DNA of 64,000 bases from SIG673 sp045638685 (GTDB lineage: Bacteria > Bacillota > Clostridia > Oscillospirales > CAG-272): assembly GCA_045638685.1 (NCBI GenBank), contig JAZUBT010000007.1, forward strand, positions 62,001-126,000, written 5' to 3'. Below the pieces are notes generated by a model, which was not told the origin of the DNA, searched no databases, and saw only the letters and a program-made list of their open reading frames with translations. Made by a program: the position numbers and the translations under genes. Below, in pieces: positions 48,438 through 58,724 of this stretch (the first letter of the stretch is position 1; each line of letters starts with the position of its first letter).

Positions 48438-49616
48438 CTATACGCCGTCTCCCGTATGCTTTGAGGCTGAAAGAAGTATCCCCATTTCACACAGTAAAAC
48501 AACGAGTGCGCTACCTCCGTAGCTGAAAAACGGAAGCGTAACTCCCGTATTCGGGATAGTTCCCGTTACGACGCCTATATTTAAAAACGCCTGAAGTCCA
48601 ACGTGAACGGTAATTCCAACGGCAGTAAGCATTCCGAAAATACTGTCAGCCTCCGCGGCGATTTTAAGCCCTCTTTTGACAAACGCGACAAATAACAGAA
48701 TAACTAATGCCGCGCCTATAAGCCCCAGCTCCTCGCACACTATTGAAAAAATGAAGTCGTTATGCGCTGCGGAAACGTAAAGCTGCTTTTGAAGACCTTT
48801 CCCAAGCCCTCTGCCAAAAATACCGCCCGAGCCTATCGCGATTAGTCCCTGAGTTGTCTGCCACGTTTCGTCTCTTACAGAGAAATTTTCGGGATGAAGC
48901 CATATGTCTATTCGTTCACTTGCGTAATCAGTACCGAACAAAACGGCAAAAACAGCCGTAAACATTACTCCTCCCGCAAGAGCAAACCACCTTATCATTG
49001 CCCCACCGCCAAAAACAACGGCGGCACCTATCATAAAGGTTATAAGCGTACCCGAAAAATGATTTTCGAGCATTATAAGAATACAAACGAAGGCGACTAT
49101 CATTACCGGAAGAAAGGTTCCGTAAAAAGAGGATTTCCAGAAAAGCTTTTTATTTGATATTTTACCGATTTTTTTACCGCTTACTCCGTTTTTTCTTATG
49201 TAAGGCTGCACCTTTTCCATATAAAGCGCGAGAAGAAGCACAAGCATAGGCTTCATAAGCTCTGACGGCTGAAAGCTGAAAAAACCAAGGTTCAACCAAC
49301 GTTTAATACCCGCGCCGGAAAACAGTACCAAAACAAGACACAAAAGCGCAACCAGAAAACCAATGGGAGTCGTATAATTTTTATGAAAGCTTAGCGGAAG
49401 CCCAGCGCACACCGCCATTCCGAAAACGCCGATAATTACCCAAAAAATCTGCCGTTTAACGAAATAGTATCCGTCTCCGTAGTTACTTTTAGCATACGGT
49501 GCGCTCGCCGAAAAAACCATAACAGAGCCAAAAATGAGTAATAGAAAAATTATAAGCGCCATGGTTTTATCCATGCCAAAAAAAGCCTTTCCTACGCTAA
49601 CTCGTTCTTTTTTCAT
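48438..49616 (-). CDS. ftsW: SEDS peptidoglycan polymerase, FtsW/SpoVE type
   Basis: A 392-residue SEDS protein with ten TM helices. Motifs: GSVMVFSASAPYAKSNYGDGYYFVKRQ, KRWLNLGFFSFQPSELMKP, WLHPENF...WQTTQGLIAIGSGGIFGRGLGKGLQK, ICEELGLIGA-like VCEELGLIGAALVILL, and IPNTGVTLPFFSYGGSALV. Position between mraY and murG means FtsW or its sporulation paralogue SpoVE. It polymerises glycan strands with a class B PBP, likely the SpoVD-type protein upstream. The start at 49616 has an AAGTGAT site 7 bp upstream. A GTG at 49628 is possible. Confidence 0.94.
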   Translation of the reverse strand: MKKERVSVGKAFFGMDKTMALIIFLLLIFGSVMVFSASAPYAKSNYGDGYYFVKRQIFWVIIGVFGMAVCAGLPLSFHKNYTTPIGFLVALLCLVLVLFSGAGIKRWLNLGFFSFQPSELMKPMLVLLLALYMEKVQPYIRKNGVSGKKIGKISNKKLFWKSSFYGTFLPVMIVAFVCILIMLENHFSGTLITFMIGAAVVFGGGAMIRWFALAGGVMFTAVFAVLFGTDYASERIDIWLHPENFSVRDETWQTTQGLIAIGSGGIFGRGLGKGLQKQLYVSAAHNDFIFSIVCEELGLIGAALVILLFVAFVKRGLKIAAEADSIFGMLTAVGITVHVGLQAFLNIGVVTGTIPNTGVTLPFFSYGGSALVVLLCEMGILLSASKHTGDGV

Positions 49617-49701
49617 AGATAATATCACTTTCCCTTTCCGTCATTAAACAGCAAATAAAGCAATTATTCACCTTTATTTAATCATAAATGACATTTTTAT
49701 G

Positions 49702-50694
49702 TTATGATAAATAAAAAGCCAAAAATGAAGCAACCGCTGTAATTATAACGGAAAAAAGCGTTATTTTCCCTTCGCTAAGCCCCTTCTTTTCAAAGTGATG
49801 ATGCAGCGGAGCCATAAGAAACACCCTTTTCCCCGTCAGCTTAAAGAATACAACCTGAATGATTACCGAAGCTGCCTCCAAAAGATAAATAATGCCAACT
49901 AAAAATAAAACCAGCGGGTTTTCGAGTGTAAGCGCCATTCCACTTATAATTGCTCCGAGGAAAAGTGAACCGGTGTCTCCCATAAAAACCTTTGCCGGAT
50001 GCAGGTTGTAAACCAAAAAGCCGAGCGTCCCTCCAAAAATCGCAGAGGAAAGCGCCGTGCCGCCAAAATCCCCTATAATCATAGTGTACGCAGCAAAGAA
50101 CACGGCGACGGCACCGCTCACACTTGCGCAGAGTCCGTCTATTCCGTCGGTAAGGTTGACCGCGTTACAAAACCCGGTTAAAAAGAGTACCGCAAAAAGA
50201 TACCAGAAAATTTTAAGGTCATAGCTTACTCCGAAAAAAGGCAGATAAATCGTGGTGTTTACCGCGGAAAGTCGCAAAAGAGCAAAAATATATAAAAGCG
50301 CCGCGCTAAGCTGCAAAATATACTTTTCCCTCGCGGTAAGTCCCTCGTTTTTCTGTTTTTTCAGCTTTTGAATATCGTCGGTTATACCTATAATTCCGTT
50401 AACGACGCCGTATAAAACGGTTAAAAGCATTCCGTAAAAAGCGGTTAATTCTATATAATCATTAAAAAACAGAAAAAGCAGTAAGAGGAGCGAGGACAGT
50501 GTGATAAATACAAGAAAAGCTATCCCGCCCATCGTGGGAGTTCCCTCTTTGTCCTTGTGCCACCGAGGTCCTATATCAAGTATTTTCTGTCCCATTTTTC
50601 TGCTTTTCAGCACGGGAATAAGAAAACGAAGTGTCAGCGCCGTGCCTACGAATGAAAGAATTAACGGCAAAAGAGTTATTATATATTTTTCCAC
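49702..50694 (-). CDS. mraY: Phospho-N-acetylmuramoyl-pentapeptide transferase MraY
   Basis: MraY makes lipid I by moving phospho-MurNAc-pentapeptide to undecaprenyl phosphate. A 330-residue protein with ten TM helices. The signatures are KEGTPTMGGIAFL (about 50-62), NLTDGIDGL (Asp pair of the active site), GDTGSLFLGA and the C-terminal APLHHHFEKKGLSE. Lies between murF (194-bp gap) and ftsW; in most Firmicutes murD would separate mraY from ftsW but is missing here. Confidence 0.97.
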   Translation of the reverse strand: MEKYIITLLPLILSFVGTALTLRFLIPVLKSRKMGQKILDIGPRWHKDKEGTPTMGGIAFLVFITLSSLLLLLFLFFNDYIELTAFYGMLLTVLYGVVNGIIGITDDIQKLKKQKNEGLTAREKYILQLSAALLYIFALLRLSAVNTTIYLPFFGVSYDLKIFWYLFAVLFLTGFCNAVNLTDGIDGLCASVSGAVAVFFAAYTMIIGDFGGTALSSAIFGGTLGFLVYNLHPAKVFMGDTGSLFLGAIISGMALTLENPLVLFLVGIIYLLEAASVIIQVVFFKLTGKRVFLMAPLHHHFEKKGLSEGKITLFSVIITAVASFLAFYLS

Positions 50695-50888
50695 CCTTTT
50701 CTCCTTTCTTTACAGTCCTTTTTATTGGACGTAGCATAGTCCTATTATATGTTTATTTCTTCTTTTTATTATTTATATTTAAAACGGTCAGATGCTTATT
50801 AAACTTTTCCTTAGTCGGGGGCGAGAAATTTTTAGATACCCGAAAAAGCTTCTTAGGTCGGAGCTAAAGGCAACCAATAGCTTTTCCT

Positions 50889-52355
50889 TTAGAGATTACT
50901 TTTCAGATATTCACGAAGGCGCTCAAGCCTCATTCCGCGGCTTCCCTTTATCAGCAAAGCAGAGCCCTTTGGAAGTCTTTTTTTAACCGCAAGCGCTACC
51001 GCTTCTATATCCCCTACGTCGGAAAAAGAAATTACGTTCTCCGCTTTCATTCCTCCGTTTTTTGCGCCGTCTGCAATAAAGGAAGCCTCCGCGCCAACGG
51101 TTATCAAAAGCTCCGTACAGCAGTCTGAAATCTTTTCTCCAAGCTTTTTATGCTCCTTTTCACTCGCGTCCCCAAGCTCAAGCATGCTTCCCGCCACAAC
51201 GCCCCTGATATTCGCGTTCTTTTCGTCGGCAAGTATTTTAAAAGCATCAAGAGAGGCGCAAAAGGATTCGGGAGATGCGTTATAGCAGTCGAAAAAACAT
51301 ATTATACCATCGATAATTTCAAGCTTTTGCCTGTCCCCGCAGGACGAAAATTTTGCAAGACCGCTACGAACCTCCGCTTCGGTGGAGCCAAAAATATCTC
51401 CTACCGCCACAGCAAAAGCCGCGTCGAGCGCGCCGTGTTTTCCCGTTATCGGTACGAAAAGCCCTTTGTAAATCAAGCTATCTTGTTTTTTTATATCAAA
51501 AAAAGTGCCGTTTGCAGAGAAAGAAAGATTATATACGTAATAGTCAGCGCTTTCGTTTTTTTCGGAAACGGTAAGGATTTTTATTTCGGCAGCAGACCGC
51601 TCTGATGCTGACAGCCATTCAGTCCGGCATTTTATACGGTCGGTAAGGAGTGGCTCGTCTCCGTTAATTACAAGAGTGCCGCCTCTTTTCATTCCGCTTA
51701 TAATTTTAAGCTTTTCCGCGGCTATATTTTCTCTTGAACTAAAAAATTCTATATGCGCGCTTCCTATATTTGTTATAACGGAAACGGTAGGAGCAGAAAT
51801 CTCCGAAAGCTCTTTCATTTCACCAAAGTTGCTTATTCCAAGTTCAAATACGGCATTTTTTGACTTATTTCCCGAAATAATGCTAAGAGGAAGCCCGAGG
51901 TGATTGTTTTTATTTCCCTCGGTTTTATAGATTTCCATTCCTTCGGAAAGCACGGAATATATAAGCTCCTTTACCGTCGTTTTGCCAACGCTTCCCGTTA
52001 CCGCTATAACGTTTTCAAGATACTTTTGCCGGTAATATTTTGCCGCCGACTTTAGCGCCCTATATATATCCTCTACTAAAATAAAGGAAATTCCACCCGT
52101 TAGTATCCTTTCAACAAGACCGTAAAGACCGCCGTAGGCAACCGGATGTTTTTCACTCAAAATAACGGTAGCGCCCTTTTCAATCGCTTCGTCAATAAAA
52201 CTGTTTCCATCGCTGTTTTTCCCTTTAATTGCAACAAAACAGCTTCCTTTTTTTACCCCCTTACTACTGATAACTAAAGCTCCGGTTTCAGTATCTTTTT
52301 TTCCGCAAAGAAGCCTTCCGCCCGTTACGTCTAAAAGCTCCGATACAGTCATCAT
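50889..52355 (-). CDS. murF: UDP-MurNAc-tripeptide D-alanyl-D-alanine ligase MurF
   Basis: A 488-residue Mur ligase that adds D-Ala-D-Ala to the UDP-MurNAc tripeptide. Domain 1 carries ISSKGVKKGSCFVAIKGKNSDGN; the ATP-binding domain has VIAVTGSVGKTTVKELI (P-loop), EGNKNNHLGLPLSI, FELGISNFGEMKEL and ITNIGSAHIEFF. The C-terminal domain includes CYNASPESFCASLDAF (usually YNANP...). It starts 4 bp after murE ends, so the two are translationally linked. Confidence 0.95.
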   Translation of the reverse strand: MMTVSELLDVTGGRLLCGKKDTETGALVISSKGVKKGSCFVAIKGKNSDGNSFIDEAIEKGATVILSEKHPVAYGGLYGLVERILTGGISFILVEDIYRALKSAAKYYRQKYLENVIAVTGSVGKTTVKELIYSVLSEGMEIYKTEGNKNNHLGLPLSIISGNKSKNAVFELGISNFGEMKELSEISAPTVSVITNIGSAHIEFFSSRENIAAEKLKIISGMKRGGTLVINGDEPLLTDRIKCRTEWLSASERSAAEIKILTVSEKNESADYYVYNLSFSANGTFFDIKKQDSLIYKGLFVPITGKHGALDAAFAVAVGDIFGSTEAEVRSGLAKFSSCGDRQKLEIIDGIICFFDCYNASPESFCASLDAFKILADEKNANIRGVVAGSMLELGDASEKEHKKLGEKISDCCTELLITVGAEASFIADGAKNGGMKAENVISFSDVGDIEAVALAVKKRLPKGSALLIKGSRGMRLERLREYLKSNL

Positions 52356-52359
52356 AACC

Positions 52360-53835
52360 TTAGCTCCTTTTCCTCTTGCTTACTGCCTCGTAAACAATTT
52401 CACGCTCCGAAAACGGACGCGCGCCGCTACCATCTATTTCATACTCCTCATGTCCCTTTCCGCAAAGCAGTATTATATCTCCCTTACCTGCATTTTCGAT
52501 AGCAAAGTTTATTGCCTCTTTTCTGTCGGGAATTACTTTACAAGGACATTCTTTGTCAAATCCCGTCATTATATCGCTTATTATTGCTTCGGCTTTTTCG
52601 CTGCGACTGTTATCCGAGGTAATAATAACAAAATCGGAAAGCCTTGAAGCGATTGCGCCCATAAGAGATCGTTTGGATTTATCTCTGTCTCCACCACAGC
52701 CAAAAAGCGTAACCGTTCTCTGCCCGTTTTTCTTAAATTTATTAACGGTTAATATAAGCTTTTGAAGCGCATCGGGAGTATGAGCAAAATCAATAAAAAC
52801 CGAGTAGTCCGTATCTAACGGCAGCTTTTCCATTCTTCCTTTAACTCCGTGGAGCAAATATATACCGCTGACTATTTCTTTAAGGGAAAGCCCAAGCTCT
52901 TTAAGCACGGCGGCGGTAAGCAGCGCGTTACTTACAGTAAATTCACCCGGAATGTCCGATTTTATATGCGCCCTTCCGCCTTTAAAATTAAAATCAAAGC
53001 TTACGCCGCTTATACCGTTAAGGGTAATATTATCGGCAAAAAAATCCGCATTCCTATTTCTTATCGAAGCACTCTTCTTTTCTCCGACTGCGTTCTCATA
53101 CATTTCCGTTACGTATGTATCGTCTATGCAGAAAATATTTTTTTCGCATTTTTTAGAGAGCAGCGACTTTGCTTTACAGTACTCTGCCATATTACCGTGG
53201 AAATCAAGATGCTCAGGTGTAAGATTAGTTACCGCGCCGAGAAAAAAGTCCATTCCGTCAAGCTTTCCAAGGCTAAGCGCGTGGCTTGACGCCTCCATAA
53301 CCGCATATTCCGCGCCCTTGTCTGCGTATCTACCCATAAGAGGATAAAGCTTTTCGGGATCGGGCGTGGTCATTGTATCAAGCGAGGTTTTTTCTCCGTT
53401 AAAATATCCACCAAGCGTACCGATAAGCGCGCAGCTTCTTCCTGCCGCGTTTAGCGCCGTGTATATCATAGTGCTGACCGTGGTTTTACCATTTGTACCG
53501 GTTACAGCTATTATTTTCAGCCTTTTATCCGGCTTACCCGCTGCGTTTCTCCATATTCTTCCGTACACGCTTCTAGGATTTTGAACGCGAATCATTAGCG
53601 CTTTTTCAGCTTTATAGCGACATTTATCGCTGCACACTATTACCTCCGCGCCTCTTTTTTCCGCTTCTTTTATGTAGCTATGGCCGTCGCTTTTACAGCC
53701 TTTAAGACAGATAAAAAGACTTTTTGGGATAACCTCTCTGCTATCGGTTATTATATCGGTTACGTATATATCATCACTAATATATCTTTCAGCGGTAAAA
53801 TTTGTTTCTTCAAGTAGCTCGGTAAGCTTATACAT
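52360..53835 (-). CDS. murE: UDP-MurNAc-tripeptide synthetase MurE
   Basis: A 491-residue ligase adding the third residue (meso-diaminopimelate or Lys) to UDP-MurNAc-dipeptide. DSREVIPKSLFICLKGCKSDGH, P-loop IAVTGTNGKTTVSTMI, MEASSHALSLGKLDGMDF and NLTPEHLDFHGNMAEY are the signatures. Near the C-terminus VTLFGCGGDRDKSKR and ITSDNSRSEKAEAIISDI; the SDNSRSE motif resembles the DNPRxE motif of diaminopimelate-type MurE with Ser in place of Pro, so amino-acid choice is uncertain. Follows the SpoVD-type gene by 108 bp. Confidence 0.94.
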   Translation of the reverse strand: MYKLTELLEETNFTAERYISDDIYVTDIITDSREVIPKSLFICLKGCKSDGHSYIKEAEKRGAEVIVCSDKCRYKAEKALMIRVQNPRSVYGRIWRNAAGKPDKRLKIIAVTGTNGKTTVSTMIYTALNAAGRSCALIGTLGGYFNGEKTSLDTMTTPDPEKLYPLMGRYADKGAEYAVMEASSHALSLGKLDGMDFFLGAVTNLTPEHLDFHGNMAEYCKAKSLLSKKCEKNIFCIDDTYVTEMYENAVGEKKSASIRNRNADFFADNITLNGISGVSFDFNFKGGRAHIKSDIPGEFTVSNALLTAAVLKELGLSLKEIVSGIYLLHGVKGRMEKLPLDTDYSVFIDFAHTPDALQKLILTVNKFKKNGQRTVTLFGCGGDRDKSKRSLMGAIASRLSDFVIITSDNSRSEKAEAIISDIMTGFDKECPCKVIPDRKEAINFAIENAGKGDIILLCGKGHEEYEIDGSGARPFSEREIVYEAVSKRKRS

Positions 53836-53943
53836 TAATCATATTCCTTTCTTTATGTTATAATAGAGCTTTTCGCCGTTTTAGCGTAATCTTTTTGATT
53901 TTACAATCCTTTAACGTTAAAAAACTGTTTTTCATAAAACGCA

Positions 53944-56178
53944 CTAATCCTCACCGTCAAGGTAACGCAGCGTTATTTCAACGGCAGAGCCCTTTGTTAT
54001 ATCACACTCCTTTGGAGACTGCGCTACCACCGTTGCGCCGACGCCCCTTTCGTAATCGGTTACTCCGACAATGCGGATATTAAATCCGCTGTCAATAAGC
54101 TTTTTTACCGCCTCGGTAGCAGTCATTCCGACAACGTCCGGAACCCTTGCCACGCCGCTTTCCTTTCCATCGGTATATAGAAAAACCCTGCCGCCTTCCT
54201 TACTTATTTTTACGTTTTTTGCCGGCATTTGGGCTTTTACCGTTTCTCCGTCTCCTATAATTTCCACCTTAAGACCGAGCTTTTCAATTTCCGCTTTTGC
54301 CGCCTTTACCGTTTTACCGAGATAGTCTCCTACGCTTACGTTTCTTTTCCTATCCTCCTCCTCGGTAAAGCTCGGCTCATACCCAAGGTACGGAAGCGCG
54401 CCGCTAAGAAATCCGGAAACGTACGGAGCGGCAACGGTGCTACCGTAATAAATATGACTTTTGGGCTCGTCAACCACTATTATTACCGCGATTTCGGGTG
54501 AATCGGACGGCGCGTAAGCGACACAGGATCCAACGTACAGATTTTGGTCTTTTATATCACGCTTCTGAGACGTTCCCGTTTTTGCGGCTATTTTATATCC
54601 GGCAACACCGGCGTTTTTGGCGCCGCCGTCTCCCGAAACACCCTTTTCAAGTATATCGCTTATAGTCTCGCAAACCTCGCTTGACAGCACCTTTTTCTTT
54701 TTATCCGCTGTCCTTGAGTAAACTATGTCTCCGTTTTTATCCCTTATTTCGCTGACTATGTACGGAGTTACAACGTTTCCGCCGTTAGCAACCGCCGAAA
54801 CAGCGGTAAGCTGCTGAATAGCAGTTGTTTTAAAGGTCTGACCGAAGGAGTAAACCGCAAGCTCAACGGTATTAAAGTCCTCGGGCTTATGAAAGATGCC
54901 GAGCGCCTCGCCCGGAAGGTCAATTCCCGTTTTCCCCGTATAACCGAAATTAATAAAGTACTCCATAAAGCGCTTGTTGCCTATTCTCGCGGCAAGCGTC
55001 ATCATAGTAGGGTTGCACGACTTTTGCAGAGCCTCGGCAAAGTTCAGGCTACCATGCCCCTGTCTTTTATGGCATTTTATCGGTGAGCCGTAGCCCTGAA
55101 CTTTTAGCGCTCCTGCGCAGTGAAATCCCTCGCTTACCTTTGAAATTCCCGTTTCGAGTGCCACAGAGGTTGTCAGTATTTTAAAGGTTGAACCGGGCTC
55201 GTAAAGAGTGGAAACGGATTTATTATTCCACATTCCGTAAAGAAGGTCGTTATACGCCGCGCGATATTCCGCTGTGCCCGACGTAAGACCAAGCGCGGAG
55301 AGCTTTCCCGCTGACTCAAAATCAAGTGTATATGGCGAGTTTAAATCAAAGGTTGGATAGGTTGCCATAGCTAAAACTGCACCGGTTTCGGGATCCATAA
55401 CGACACCCGTAACCCTATTATTCGCCTTTGAATCGTTATAGGTTGCCTTTAGCTCCGCTTCGAGAAGCGACTGAAGTGTAACGTCTATCGTTGTTACCAC
55501 AGAGCATCCGTCAACTGCTTCAACGTATGCGTCATAGGAGTTTGGAAGCGTCTCACCGGCGGCATTTTTAGAGGTTACGTAATAACCGTCGGTTCCCGTA
55601 AGATAGCTATCGTAATACGACTCTATTCCGCTAAGCCCACTATCAGTTCCCATAAAGCCTACAACGTGCGCGGCAAGAGTGCCGAGCGGATAATATCTTG
55701 ACGTATCCGCCTCTGTATGAACCACGCCGGTAAGCCCTTTTTCAAGCGCGAAGGCAATTACCTTATCCTTTTCCTCTGCACCCACCTTCTTTTTTACCGT
55801 TCTGTCTCGGGTTTTGTTGTTTTTCGCTCCCGCAAGCACCGTTTCATAAGATACTCCGAGTATATCGGAAAGACCTCTGGCAACCGTTTCTGCCGTCCCA
55901 TCGTCTTTTATATCTCTCGGAGAAATAAACACTCTCCAAGAGGTAACGTTCGTGGCAATCTCCACCATATTTCTGTCATAAATCTTGCCGCGCTCGGCTT
56001 TCAGCGGCGTTTTTGACTGAATATTATCCTCCGCTTTTTGTCTGTACTCATCAAATTTTATAATCTGGAGCACGAAAAGCCTGCCGACAAGCACCGCAAA
56101 GCAGGTTACAAAAAAGAGAAGGAGCACAGCGCAGCGCCCCTTAAGTCTATGCCTACTTATCCTGTACTCTCCGTTCAT
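53944..56178 (-). CDS. spoVD: Class B penicillin-binding protein, SpoVD type, with two PASTA domains
   Basis: A roughly 744-residue transpeptidase. One N-terminal TM helix (CAVLLLFFVTCFAVLVGRLFVLQII), a dimerisation domain, then the transpeptidase with YEPGSTFKI (SxxK), QKSCNPTMM (SxN) and AAKTGTSQK (KTG). Two PASTA domains close the protein (VGDYLGKTVKAAKAEIEKLGL..., VPDVVGMTATEAVKKLIDSGF...); B. subtilis SpoVD has one. The ATG at 56178 is preferred over 56190 because a GGAG site precedes it. It heads the murE-murF cluster as spoVD does. It partners a SEDS polymerase in spore cortex or septum synthesis. Confidence 0.9.
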   Translation of the reverse strand: MNGEYRISRHRLKGRCAVLLLFFVTCFAVLVGRLFVLQIIKFDEYRQKAEDNIQSKTPLKAERGKIYDRNMVEIATNVTSWRVFISPRDIKDDGTAETVARGLSDILGVSYETVLAGAKNNKTRDRTVKKKVGAEEKDKVIAFALEKGLTGVVHTEADTSRYYPLGTLAAHVVGFMGTDSGLSGIESYYDSYLTGTDGYYVTSKNAAGETLPNSYDAYVEAVDGCSVVTTIDVTLQSLLEAELKATYNDSKANNRVTGVVMDPETGAVLAMATYPTFDLNSPYTLDFESAGKLSALGLTSGTAEYRAAYNDLLYGMWNNKSVSTLYEPGSTFKILTTSVALETGISKVSEGFHCAGALKVQGYGSPIKCHKRQGHGSLNFAEALQKSCNPTMMTLAARIGNKRFMEYFINFGYTGKTGIDLPGEALGIFHKPEDFNTVELAVYSFGQTFKTTAIQQLTAVSAVANGGNVVTPYIVSEIRDKNGDIVYSRTADKKKKVLSSEVCETISDILEKGVSGDGGAKNAGVAGYKIAAKTGTSQKRDIKDQNLYVGSCVAYAPSDSPEIAVIIVVDEPKSHIYYGSTVAAPYVSGFLSGALPYLGYEPSFTEEEDRKRNVSVGDYLGKTVKAAKAEIEKLGLKVEIIGDGETVKAQMPAKNVKISKEGGRVFLYTDGKESGVARVPDVVGMTATEAVKKLIDSGFNIRIVGVTDYERGVGATVVAQSPKECDITKGSAVEITLRYLDGED

Positions 56179-56645
56179 ATCATTCTCCATTCAGCTATAA
56201 AAAACAAGACGTGTTTTCCGTGCTTTCACTCCGCAAAACAACACGGCGTTAAAAAATAAACTGTTTAGCCTTCGGGAAATACCCTTTGTGAAATACTCAT
56301 TGCTTGCAACAGCTATGCATTAGAGCTAATCTCACGCTCACACTTTAATGCTTTTTACGGCGTTTTATTTCTTTAAAATTTTATTCCTTAAAGCTTCGGT
56401 TTATTACAGTTAAATAAAAACAATACCCCTAAACCGCATAATGCGTATGTCTTTTTAACACTGAATACACCACTGTATAATTTTAGTAATAAAATCACGG
56501 TTATATGATTAAATAACTAAGGCTTTTTAATGAATAAATTTAACTAAAAATTTTTTAGGAAATTTTTAAGCCCTCCTCTATAAGGAAGGCCTGTTTAGCT
56601 TACCTGAAAGAGCACACCTGCTCGCCACCGATTATAGCTGTGCAA
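56179..56645. other. Gene-free region upstream of spoVD
   Basis: About 470 bp without a convincing gene where mraZ, rsmH and ftsL would usually lie. On the minus strand a CATACGCAT word (about 56443-56451) with an upstream GTATTC could be a sigma-E-type promoter for spoVD, but the match is weak. The remaining sequence is AT-rich and shows no clear structure. Confidence 0.4.
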
Positions 56646-56685
56646 TAAAAAAGCCGATATGGATTTATTTCCATATCGGCTTTTT
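56646..56685. terminator. Bidirectional terminator after nadE
   Basis: AAAAAAGCCGATATGG - ATTTATTT - CCATATCGGCTTTTT; a perfect stem with T-runs on both strands. Confidence 0.93.
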
Positions 56686-56718
56686 AACTATCCTTTAGCA
56701 CCTAAGACGGCTGCTTTT

Positions 56719-58611
56719 TTAAACCGTCCAGAGGTTTGGACTGACGTCGCTCGCCATTTTAAGATCGCCTCTCGGAGAGAGACAGACAGAGCCTATCTTC
56801 GGTCCGTCGGGCAGACACGAGCGCTTAAACTGCTGCGTCATAAATCTTCTGCAGAACATTTTAAGCCATTTTTCTATTGTATCGCTGTCATATATTCCGT
56901 TAAAGACGTACTCGGCGAGAAGCTTTATCTTTTCGGGAGTAAATCCAAAGCGGAAGAAGTAGTAGAGGAAGAAGTCGTGAAGCTCGTAAGGGCCAACTAT
57001 ATCCTCAGTTACCTGCGCAATGCTGCCGTTGTCCTTCGGCGGAATAAGCTCGGGGCTTACCGGAGTATCAAGTATATCGTAAAGAGCCTCGGCAAGCTTT
57101 TTGTCCTCGGTATTATCGGCGTAGTGTCTTACAAGGTGGCGAACAAGCGTTTTCGGAACACCGCCGTTCACTCCGTACATCGACATATGGTCTCCGTTAT
57201 AGGTTGCAAAGCCGAGCGCAAGCTCAGAAAGGTCTCCCGTTCCTATAACTATACCGCCGCTCTTGTTGGCAATATCCATAAGCACCTGAGTACGCTCTCT
57301 TGCCTGACTGTTCTCGTAGGTTACGTCATAAACGTCAGGATCCTGACCTATATCTATAAAATGCTGAGAAACAGCCTTAGCTATATTTACCTCCATAAAG
57401 GTAACCCCCAGCTGCTCGCACATTTTTTCCGCGTTTGACTTAGTGCGTTTTGTAGTACCGAAGCACGGCATTGTTACTGCGGTTATATCGGTTCTCGGAC
57501 GTTTAAGCGCGTCCATTGCCAGAGTCATAACCAGCAGAGCAAGGCAGGAGTCAAGTCCGCCTGAGATACCGACTACGATATTTTTACATCCAATATGCGA
57601 AACTCTCTTTTTAAGGGCGGTCGCCTGCATTTTCAGTATATTTTCGCATCTTTCCGCTCTTTCTGCCTCGTTTTCGGGGACAAAAGGAGTTTTTGAAAAA
57701 CTCCTTGTAAGAGTGGTTTTCTCCTGCTTTTGGGAAAAATACACAGCTTTAAAGCTTTTATCGGTTTTAAAGGTGTTCTGACGGATACGATCGTGGATAA
57801 GGCGCTGAACGTCTATCTCGGTAACGGTAAGCGTAGGTTTAAAGGGTACGCTTTCCGCAAGAAGCTTTCCGTTTTCGCAAATAAGCGAATGACCGGAATA
57901 AACGGCGTCGGTGCTTGATTCACCGTCAGAGCTGTTCGCATAGAGGTAAGCACATACAAATCTTGCCGACTCTGTCTTAAGGATTTCTCTCCTTCTTTCC
58001 GCCTTTCCGACCGTTTCAGCCGACGCGGAGAGGTTTACTATAACAGTGGCTCCGCTCTGAGTCAGTCTGCCCGACGGCGGGAAAGGAGCTAAAATATCCT
58101 CACATATCTCCGCGCCAACGGTAAACTCCTCGTTTTCCTTGCATTTAAACACCATATCGGTTCCAAACGGCACAGTCTCACCAAGAACGTTTACGTCGGT
58201 TATCTCGCGCTCACCCTCGGAAAAATATCTCGTTTCGTAATGCTCCGCATAGTTCGGGATATAAGTTTTCGGCACTATACCGATAATATGTCCCCCTGAA
58301 ACCGCCGCCGCGCAGTTATAAAGCCTGCCGTCATGCGCAAAGGGAAAACCGACGAAGATAAGCATATCGTCGCCGAGGGTTGCTTTTTTTATCATATCGA
58401 GCGCTTTGAGCGATCCGTCAAGAAGAACTCTTTGTCTGAAGAGGTCTCCGCAGCTATAAGAGGAAACGGAAAGCTCGGGGAAAGTAAGCAGCTTAACACC
58501 GAGCTCCTTTGCTTTTTTGTATTCCTTAATTATTTCCGCGGCGTTTCCCTTACAGTCCGCAACGCTGAGCGCAGGGGAAGCTGTCGCTACCTTTATAAAT
58601 CCGCTAAACAC
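56719..58611 (-). CDS. nadE: Glutamine-dependent NAD+ synthetase
   Basis: A 630-residue two-domain enzyme that amidates deamido-NAD. The N-terminal nitrilase-like glutaminase domain (about 1-290) has its Glu/Lys/Cys triad in FPELSVSSYSCGDL, VPKTYIPNYAEHYE and VGAEICEDILAPFPP. The synthetase domain carries the ATP pyrophosphatase loop VGISGGLDSCLALL and GTGDLSELALGFATYNGDHMSMY. The start is a GTG at 58611 after an AAAGGAAG site. It lies downstream of galE on the same strand with a 113-bp gap, and ends near a terminator. Confidence 0.95.
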   Translation of the reverse strand: MFSGFIKVATASPALSVADCKGNAAEIIKEYKKAKELGVKLLTFPELSVSSYSCGDLFRQRVLLDGSLKALDMIKKATLGDDMLIFVGFPFAHDGRLYNCAAAVSGGHIIGIVPKTYIPNYAEHYETRYFSEGEREITDVNVLGETVPFGTDMVFKCKENEEFTVGAEICEDILAPFPPSGRLTQSGATVIVNLSASAETVGKAERRREILKTESARFVCAYLYANSSDGESSTDAVYSGHSLICENGKLLAESVPFKPTLTVTEIDVQRLIHDRIRQNTFKTDKSFKAVYFSQKQEKTTLTRSFSKTPFVPENEAERAERCENILKMQATALKKRVSHIGCKNIVVGISGGLDSCLALLVMTLAMDALKRPRTDITAVTMPCFGTTKRTKSNAEKMCEQLGVTFMEVNIAKAVSQHFIDIGQDPDVYDVTYENSQARERTQVLMDIANKSGGIVIGTGDLSELALGFATYNGDHMSMYGVNGGVPKTLVRHLVRHYADNTEDKKLAEALYDILDTPVSPELIPPKDNGSIAQVTEDIVGPYELHDFFLYYFFRFGFTPEKIKLLAEYVFNGIYDSDTIEKWLKMFCRRFMTQQFKRSCLPDGPKIGSVCLSPRGDLKMASDVSPNLWTV

Positions 58612-58724
58612 TTTTTTCGCTTCCTTTCTTTTTTAAAGGATTTCACCGCTCCACAGCGGTAAATTTTATTTGAAGCTTTAACTACCGTATGTCTTAAATA
58701 ATTTTTATGTAACCGGCTTTATGA

